Origin: Ascochyta rabiei
Taxonomy: Eukaryota > Ascomycota > Dothideomycetes > Pleosporales > Didymellaceae
Reading direction: 5' to 3'
DNA: 64,000 nt
Assembly (NCBI RefSeq): GCF_004011695.2
Contig: NC_082405.1
Span: 1,550,001 to 1,614,000, forward strand
Notes under the pieces: model-generated
Told to the model about the DNA's origin: nothing
Database searches by the model: none
Seen by the model: the letters and a program-made list of their open reading frames with translations, nothing else
Program-made: the position numbers and the translations under genes
In this document: positions 58,240 through 64,000 of the stretch, one piece after another
How positions within the stretch are numbered: position 1 is the stretch's first letter
Layout: each line of letters begins with the position of its first letter

Positions 58240-60026
58240 CTAATCAGAATCTTCGCTACTTGGTGGATCTTCTGTCGGTGGTCTGCACGTATGGCTCAAC
58301 GAGAAGTCAAGGACATCGCTCTTGGCGCCCGCATCTATAAATTTCCTCAGACACCAACCAATCTGTACCGCCGTGCTTTTTTCGTTGCCCAATGGATCTG
58401 TTTGCCGTCCCTTGACGAAGATGATCTGGTTCTCGCTGTCTTCGCGGTCGTACACGCGATCTGAGGCACCGAACGCAACAATGGCAAGTTTGGAGCTACG
58501 GCCCTGAGCTTTTGCGTGTTTGGCGCTGGTCTCAAAACCTTGTTGTGCGAGGCCTGCAAGGAGATGTTCGTAAATCTTGCGGGGGAGTTTACTCGACGAC
58601 GGATGTGTTGTAGGCCAGGTGGTAACGTTGAGCGTCACGAGACTGGGAAGGTCACCGAGGCAGTTCTACGACAAGTCAGGGAGCAGGGCAATGGATCAAA
58701 GTTGGAGAGACTTACCTCGAAGTTGGCAAAGCTTTCGCTCTTGGGTCGGACGACGCTTACTTTAGGAAATGCTGCAGAGAGCTGTTCGATCAACGTGCAG
58801 TCCTTGCAAATCTGCGAGAACGAGGCATAGTCGTACACCAGCTCATCGTCACATTCTTCAGGCGCCCTTGAGGCGTGAATGCTCAACTGAATGAGCGTCT
58901 TGCCGTGTCTCACAATGCCGGCAGAGGCAGGCAGGCTGTTCACACCCGAGTAGTCCAGTGTGAGGACCTTGATGCCGGAAACGAGGCACAGGAAGCCATC
59001 CAAGGCGCCCAGACCATCGTTTTCGGGATTGTCTGCGAGTTTGACCTCCAAGGTGTCTAGCTTCTGCGGCAATTTGGTGCTCTTGCTCAACTCGGCGAAC
59101 AAGGCATCGGTGCCAGTACAAGTGAAGGTGCGAATGCTTTTGACGGTGCGGAAGTCGATGAGTTTACAGTAGGTGTCTGCTGCATACCGCAGGCCAAGTT
59201 TCTGCAGTGTAATCTCCTTGAGCGCAAGAGGCGTGCACTTTGCAAATGGTTGCATGTGGCTAAATATGGTGGACGTGATGAGACCAGGGCCAGTGGACGA
59301 GTCGTTGAGTTCTCTGTCTGGTATTGGGACGTCACTGTCCTCGAAACTTGCATGCAATGTGATCTTATCGAGATTGGACGTGTGCTTCAGGATGAAATGG
59401 CAGTATTCGAGGACCTCTCGAGAGTCTGGGTATAGGCCAATCTTGCGAACATTGGCGAATTGCTCCTTGAAGCCTGGAATCTTCTGTAGTTGGTCCAGTA
59501 CATGTCTGTCGAGGGCGATGCTTTCTGCCCACTTCAGACGCTTCTGCTTCTTGTACAGCAGGACCAGGTTGTCGGCGGAGAAGGGCGACCAGGGATGCCA
59601 CGAGAATTTGTCGAGTATGTTCTCGGGCAGCAGCTCCAGGATCATGCGGACAGCGAAGTTGGCCTGGTGTATCTGGTTGCATTTGTCGAGCACCTCTGTC
59701 AGGTACAAGTCGAGCTTGCGGATGTGTGGCAGGCCGATGTTTTTGGGGTTGAGGAAGGCGCCAAGGCGCGTGTCTTTGCTGGAGCCGACGTCGATGGTGA
59801 CTTGGCGGTACAGGCGGCGGACGGTGATTTCGCGGAGCTGCTTGGAGGTGAGGCACAAGCTCTTGAGGTCGGTGGGACGGCTGATCTGAAAGGCGGTCAG
59901 CTGCGCGCCGGCGTGGTATGGGCAGCGTGGGGCAGCGTGGGGCAGTCGACTTACATGGTCGACGACCAGCGTCTTGAGGTCTGTGGGGAGAGTGGTAAAG
60001 TCCGGACTCGGGATCTGCGGAGACAT
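58240..60026 (-). CDS. F-box-like, leucine-rich-repeat-like protein
   Basis: Exons 60026..59955, 59885..58716 and 58665..58240 give 555 aa. The N-terminus reads FTTLPTDLKTLVVDH then ISRPTDLKSLCLTSKQLREI and VRRLYRQVTID, an F-box-like helix set (LP-x5-I-x4-L-x5-CLTSK). The long remainder has loosely repeated leucine strands (VRKIGLYPDS, LKEITLQKLGL, IKVLTLDYSGVNSLP) consistent with a degenerate leucine-rich repeat, ending in an Asp/Ser tail. F-box proteins recruit substrates to SCF ubiquitin ligases, so a substrate-adaptor role is inferred. The first intron (69 nt) contains no stop and keeps frame, so retention would insert 23 residues into the F-box. Confidence 0.82.
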
Positions 60027-60075
60027 GGTTGCTCAGCGTCGTGGACGAGTCGGTGGCCGGACGGGGTTGGAATCT

Positions 60076-60201
60076 GGAGTGTGGAGCCTGGAGTGTGGAG
60101 AATGGAGCCTGGAGCTTGGAGAATGGAGCTTGGAGTGTGGAGAATGGAGCCTGGAGCTTGGAGCCTGGAGCTGGGAGTGTGGAGAATGGAGAATGGAGAA
60201 T
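60076..60201. repeat. 7-bp purine-rich minisatellite, (GGAGNNT)18
   Basis: Eighteen consecutive 7-bp units of form GGAGNNT (GGAGTGT, GGAGCCT, GGAGAAT, GGAGCTT) start 50 bp upstream of the F-box gene start codon. The middle bases vary among a few types that recur in order, suggesting repeated duplication of longer blocks. Confidence 0.95.
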
Positions 60202-60429
60202 GCTGGCGGCGGCTCTCAAAGCAGCTGCACGTTGCAAGCTGCTTGGTAGAACGAACCGTGCTTGGGCGTGCGTGTGTATAGCAATGGGCTTGCTGCTCGG
60301 TCGCTGGGTGCAGTCAGAGACACCACCTGACCGGCACAGCCAGGGAGCAGCTCCAGCGAGAGGGAGAGAAGAGAAGGGCAACGCTGAGCACGAAGCTGCA
60401 GCACAACAAGGGACCTTCAGCCTCGCCTC

Positions 60430-60646
60430 GAGAGCTTGAGAGCTTGAGAGCCCGAGAGCTTGAGAGCCCAAGAGCCAAAGAGCTTGAGAGCCCGAGAGCT
60501 TGAGAGCCCAAGAGCCAAAGAGCTTGAGAGCCCGAGAGCTTGAGAGCCCAAGAGCCAAAGAGCCAAAGAGCCCGAGAGCTTGAGAGCCCAAGAGCCCAAG
60601 AGCCAAAGAGCCCAAGAGCCCAAGAACCAAAGAGCCAAAGAGCCAA
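60430..60646. repeat. 8-bp purine-rich minisatellite, about 27 units
   Basis: About 27 units of the 8-bp form RAGAGCYY (GAGAGCTT, GAGAGCCC, AAGAGCCA, AAGAGCCC) fill 217 bp with no spacer. A higher-order block of five units recurs. The 8-bp period gives long stop-free frames on the minus strand with Leu/Gly/Ser-rich translations; these are by-products of the repeat. Confidence 0.95.
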
Positions 60647-61031
60647 CTGCCCCACTCGGAAGCTGGGGTAGGCGCACCTGGCTGGCTCCCATTGGCTCGA
60701 CCCGTCTGCAGGGATCCGTCGCCGCTCTGTCCACGAGCACGTCGTTGCATCACGTCATACGCCACACCAGTACCAGAGCGTTCCCGTGTATCATCATATC
60801 ATGGACATCGTGTGTGCATAGTCGATCATGGAGTCGCGCAGATTCCCGCGCCGCTGTTCAACTATGGGGACAGAACGTACATGCAAACAAAGAGCGCTCT
60901 CGAGATATCCAGATCGTGACCCAAACCCCCTATATCCGTACACGCCCCCGCCCCCCAACAAGAACGCCAAATGCAAAACACCACGCTATGCAGGCGAATC
61001 AGATCACAATCACACTCACAATCACACTCAC
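60647..61031. other. Intergenic stretch after the 8-bp repeat
   Basis: Between the minisatellite and the 3' end of FCP1. It holds a C-rich tract (about 60935-60960) and a short ACAATCACACTC repeat near 61005-61030. No gene is supported. Confidence 0.5.
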
Positions 61032-63538
61032 TCATGCTTCGCCATCGTCGCTGTCGAAGCCCGCTAGCAGCTCGGCCTCCAGCCCGTCGTCGTAGTCGTC
61101 TTGCAGGTCGGCTGCAACGCCATTGCCTTCAGGCCCTTCCTTTTCGTCGCCCGTCGACACCGCTTCGGGTCCTGTTGCCTCTGGTGTCGGTAGGCCTGAA
61201 GACTTCTCTGCACTCACAACGTTCGCCAACGACGTTACTCTTTCCATTGTGCGCTTCTTCCGTCTCTGCAGTCGGGATGTGCTGGTGACGCTGCTGTCGC
61301 TCTCTTCCGCCTCGCTGCCATCGGTAGCGTTGCCGTTGGTACGCTTTCGCTTCTTCTGGTTCTTGCTGCATGTGGATGCTGTGCTGTCGTCCGAGCCTTC
61401 CCCCTCGGATTCCGACGCGTGCTCGCCGTCCGTGTCGTCCCCATCCAGAAAGTCGGCTAGCTCGTCGTCCACCGAGTCCCACGTGTCGGCAGTCAGGTTG
61501 AGCGTCACGGGCGAATCAGCAACATCGTCTGTCTCCTCGTCGCCTGATGCATTGATGCTGTCGTCCTCGAACGGCGAGCCGCCGCGGTCCGCTGGGTCGA
61601 TTTCAATGAGGTAAGGAGTCTCGTCGACATGCTCCCACCTCGAGCAGCACTGCAACATCCACTCTGGGTTCACAATCTTGATGTGCTCATAGCGCGCCGC
61701 TTTCTTGACCTTGGTCGTTTTGCGATCCGGGTTGGCGATGACGTGCGTTGTCCGTCGACTTATGTTGGTGCTTACTTCGGCGCCAAAGCTCTTGATCCAA
61801 AGCGCGAAATCAGATCTGGTCAACGTTAGCAGCCTTCGCCAAGCATCGCCTTGCTACTCACGTCTGAACGTCAACGCCAAGCGGGATTATGCCAGAGAAC
61901 ACCACCACTGCCTCACCGAGTACTTGCTCTTTGATCTCCGGCATCAGCTCAGCAACATCAGGAATAGTGTCATTCATCCGCTTCTTGGGGCTTCTCTCGC
62001 CCTTGAGCGCTGCGACACGTCCTGCCGGTCCCACCGCCTTTGACCTTCTGTACTCGTCGTAAAACGCAGCGTGTACACGGTTCAAGTTGTTTTCGATGAC
62101 ATCCAGGCCTCGATCATCGTCATGCAGAATGCTGTGTCGCTGTTTCGGAGGCTCCGAGTGCTGCAAGTCGCCATTTGCTATCGCAACGGGCTCTTCGCTG
62201 CACTCTGCCTCTTCGTCCGCCTTGTCCTGCATGAGCTGTTGCTGCAGCAGAGGCCTCTCGGTTTGCTGGGCGATGATGACTTTTTCTTGCTCCTTGGTCT
62301 GCTCGTCCAGTGTCTCGGGAGACGCCATAGAGAGCAACTGCTGCTCCAGCGCATCCGGGACACCGTCGGTACCTTCCACGGGTGTGACCTCGGTAGATTC
62401 GCCGGCGTCAGGGGTAGCTACAGGGACATTTTCAGTCCTCTGTGTGGGAGCTGGGGCGGGTCTCGACTGTGTAACGAGCTCCTGCTGCTTAGGTAAGAAG
62501 CTTGCGTTGATGTCGCCAGCGCCAGGGAAGAAGTTGAAGACGGGCACGCGGACGAGGTGGGGACTGTACTGCCAGACGTCTGCTCTGTCGTCGATGATGA
62601 CCACCATGGCTGTGTTCTGATAGAAGAGTCGCTGCAGGCTCTTCAGTTTATCTGTGTAGTTCTCGTCGCGGCTGAGAATGCGGTCGCCAAAGTACTTGCG
62701 CTCGGGGTCGATGATCTTGCACACGGCTTGCGCATATGCGCGGGTAGCCATTGTGTAGACATGCATCTCGTACTTGTTCGAAATTCTGTCAAAGAAGGCT
62801 TTGAGCCCTGGGCGCATCTTGACGTAGTACCAATTCGCAGCTACATTCGAGACGTTGTCGTCGGCAAGCTGAAAGCCCTCGACGTCCTTGACTGCATCGT
62901 GGTTGGGGTTCTCTGGATCCGCCTTCCACTCGGCAATGGTGCGCTCGCAGGTGGTGTGGATGACGGTCTGGTCAAGATCGACAATCAACGTCAGCTTCTT
63001 CGCGCCCAGCAGCCGCTTCTTGGTCTCCTCCTCGCCACGCACGGCTTCCTTGTGGCTGACGAGCAGGGCGACGTTGTCGTGGGTCATGTTGACCGTCGCA
63101 CGGTCGGTGTTGCGAGATTGGGTGAGATGGTCGACCTTGGTCATGTCCTGGCCGCACTCAGCGCAGAGACCGCCAAACTGGATCTCGTGCGTACATGGCT
63201 CCTCGATCTCGATGATTTCGGTTCTGGACACATGGCGTCAGCGTGAGCGCAAAACCAAGGGCAACGTGTGCAGCGCGGGCAGCTTACCCAGAGCGCGCGA
63301 CGACGGTGCCGGCCTTGATGTACCAGCGCGATATCTTGCCCTCGGTGCTCGCATCAAAGTGCGCGGTGAGCTTCTTCTTCAGCGTCTTGTCCTCCCCCCA
63401 CTTGTCCGTTTCCGTCACTGTGCTCTCGTACGTGTACGTGAACAGGCGCTCCGAGCGCGTTACGTCATCGTCAGGCTTCTTGAGCAGCTCGAGCACGACG
63501 ATGGGATAGTGCAGGCCCGAAGGCGATGAGATCTTCAT
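61032..63538 (-). CDS. FCP1: RNA polymerase II CTD phosphatase Fcp1
   Basis: Exons 63538..63288, 63223..61862 and 61815..61032 give 798 aa. After a beta-rich N-terminus (residues 1-85) comes CTHEIQFGGLCAECGQDMTK, then the FCPH catalytic core LTLIVDLDQTVIHTTCERTI, in which the DLDQT aspartates are the phospho-acceptor and acid of the DxDxT motif. It continues YYVKMRPGLKAFFDRISNKY, HVYTMATRAYAQAVCKIIDP, LFYQNTAMVVIIDDRADVW and VFNFFPGAGDIN. A BRCT domain follows (VFSGIIPLGVDVQT, spliced to SDFALWIKSFGAEVS, RTTHVIANP, IKIVNPEWMLQCCSRW). The tail is acidic with basic patches and ends FDSDDGEA, as in proteins that bind TFIIF. It dephosphorylates the polymerase C-terminal domain to recycle polymerase II in the nucleus. 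Confidence 0.95.
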
Positions 63539-63564
63539 CACGTGTCGAGGCTGCGCATGCGATT

Positions 63565-63600
63565 GTGGGCGTGGGCGTGGGCGTGGGCGTGGGCGTGGGC
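63565..63600. repeat. Hexamer microsatellite (GTGGGC)6
   Basis: Six perfect 6-bp units lie 27 bp upstream of the FCP1 start codon; on the coding strand the leader reads (GCCCAC)6. Confidence 0.95.
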
Positions 63601-63723
63601 GTGATGTTTGGGGCAGTCGCGTTGCGCAAGTCGGCGCATTCGGGACAGTTCCGCGGGAGTTGGGGGAGCTTGGGCGCGTGTCACTAGAGCCGACGGAGCT
63701 ATGACGCGATGCGCGAAGCAATT

Positions 63724-63777
63724 ACAGTAACAGCAACAGTGGCAGTGACAGCGGCAGTGGCAGTGGCAGTGGCAGTA
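63724..63777. repeat. Hexamer repeat (RCAGTG)9
   Basis: Nine 6-bp units, four of them GCAGTG, lie in the region upstream of FCP1. This is the second hexamer array within 220 bp. Confidence 0.88.
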
Positions 63778-64000
63778 ATGGAGGGAGATGGTTGTGGGGA
63801 GGCTCGTGGGGTGCAGGCGCGCAGCAATGCGGTACGACTGGCTGTTGCGGAGAAATCGCGTACGGACAGGGACAGGGATGTACACCGCCGTAAAAGCACA
63901 AAAGCTGCTGGAGCTCCAAAGGAGGAGGGGCTTGGAGCTTAAATGCATCGAGAGCTACCTAGACAGGGGTCTTAGAGCCTTGGCGACCGCACCACGCACA

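Larger units (their letters stand above)
63539..64000. other. FCP1 upstream region at the right edge
   Basis: Apart from the two hexamer repeats nothing coding is supported. The open frames here follow the 6-bp periodicity. Confidence 0.5.

Noticed and set aside
60430..60646. CRISPR-like periodicity
   Set aside because: Units are contiguous 8-mers without spacers and the genome is eukaryotic, so this is a minisatellite.
59365..60765. Minus-strand ORF of 466 codons running through the minisatellites
   Set aside because: It overlaps the F-box gene in another frame, and its Leu/Gly/Ser-rich half is simply the translated 8-bp repeat.

Overview
The window reads as chromosomal DNA of a filamentous ascomycete (Pezizomycotina). 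A pleosporalean, plant-associated Dothideomycete is the best guess. The evidence is many short introns (about 46-63 nt) with GT...CTRAY...AG signals, fungus-only families (Zn2Cys6 and WOPR regulators, DASH subunit Spc34, Dal5-type permease, GPI wall protein) and a secreted family-3 pectate lyase. Nothing prokaryotic, viral or plasmid-like is present. No tRNA, rRNA or CRISPR array was recognised. All gene models below were spliced by eye, so exon ends are inferences supported by reading-frame continuity and family motifs.

Layout. 1-9.9 kb: a BTB protein cut near the left edge, a GPI-anchored wall protein, a SET-domain protein and an uncharacterised 171-aa protein, with much non-coding DNA between. 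9.9-17.8 kb: amidohydrolase, mitochondrial acyl-CoA dehydrogenase, pectate lyase, a VOC-fold protein and CutC. 17.9-25.2 kb is the densest part: an ankyrin protein, RPN3 (26S proteasome lid) diverging from SPC34 (kinetochore DASH ring) over a 9-bp repeat, an SDR oxidoreductase and a four-TM MARVEL-like protein. 25.2-28.6 kb: a Dal5-family permease, then an AT-richer stretch with what looks like an LTR-retroelement relic. 28.7-34.4 kb: the WOPR regulator Pac2 with a (CTGTG)20 leader repeat and over 4 kb of upstream DNA without genes. 34.4-37.5 kb: a 5'-truncated FAD monooxygenase relic beside AIP1 (actin dynamics). 38.2-45 kb: a probable multi-exon C2H2 regulator and CFT2 (CPSF100). 48.2-50 kb: a Zn2Cys6 regulator. 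51-53 kb: two small terminal-inverted-repeat elements (MITE-like) with TA target sites. 53.6-63.5 kb: a full-size ABCG transporter, an F-box-like protein, twin 7-bp and 8-bp minisatellites, and FCP1 (RNA polymerase II CTD phosphatase).

The genes do not form a metabolic cluster. Housekeeping genes (RPN3, SPC34, AIP1, CFT2, FCP1) are interspersed with transport, wall, plant-degradation and regulatory genes. The unusual material is mostly non-coding: two MITE-like elements, purine-rich short-unit minisatellites, a splice-acceptor-like pentamer array in the PAC2 leader, and relics of a retroelement and a monooxygenase.
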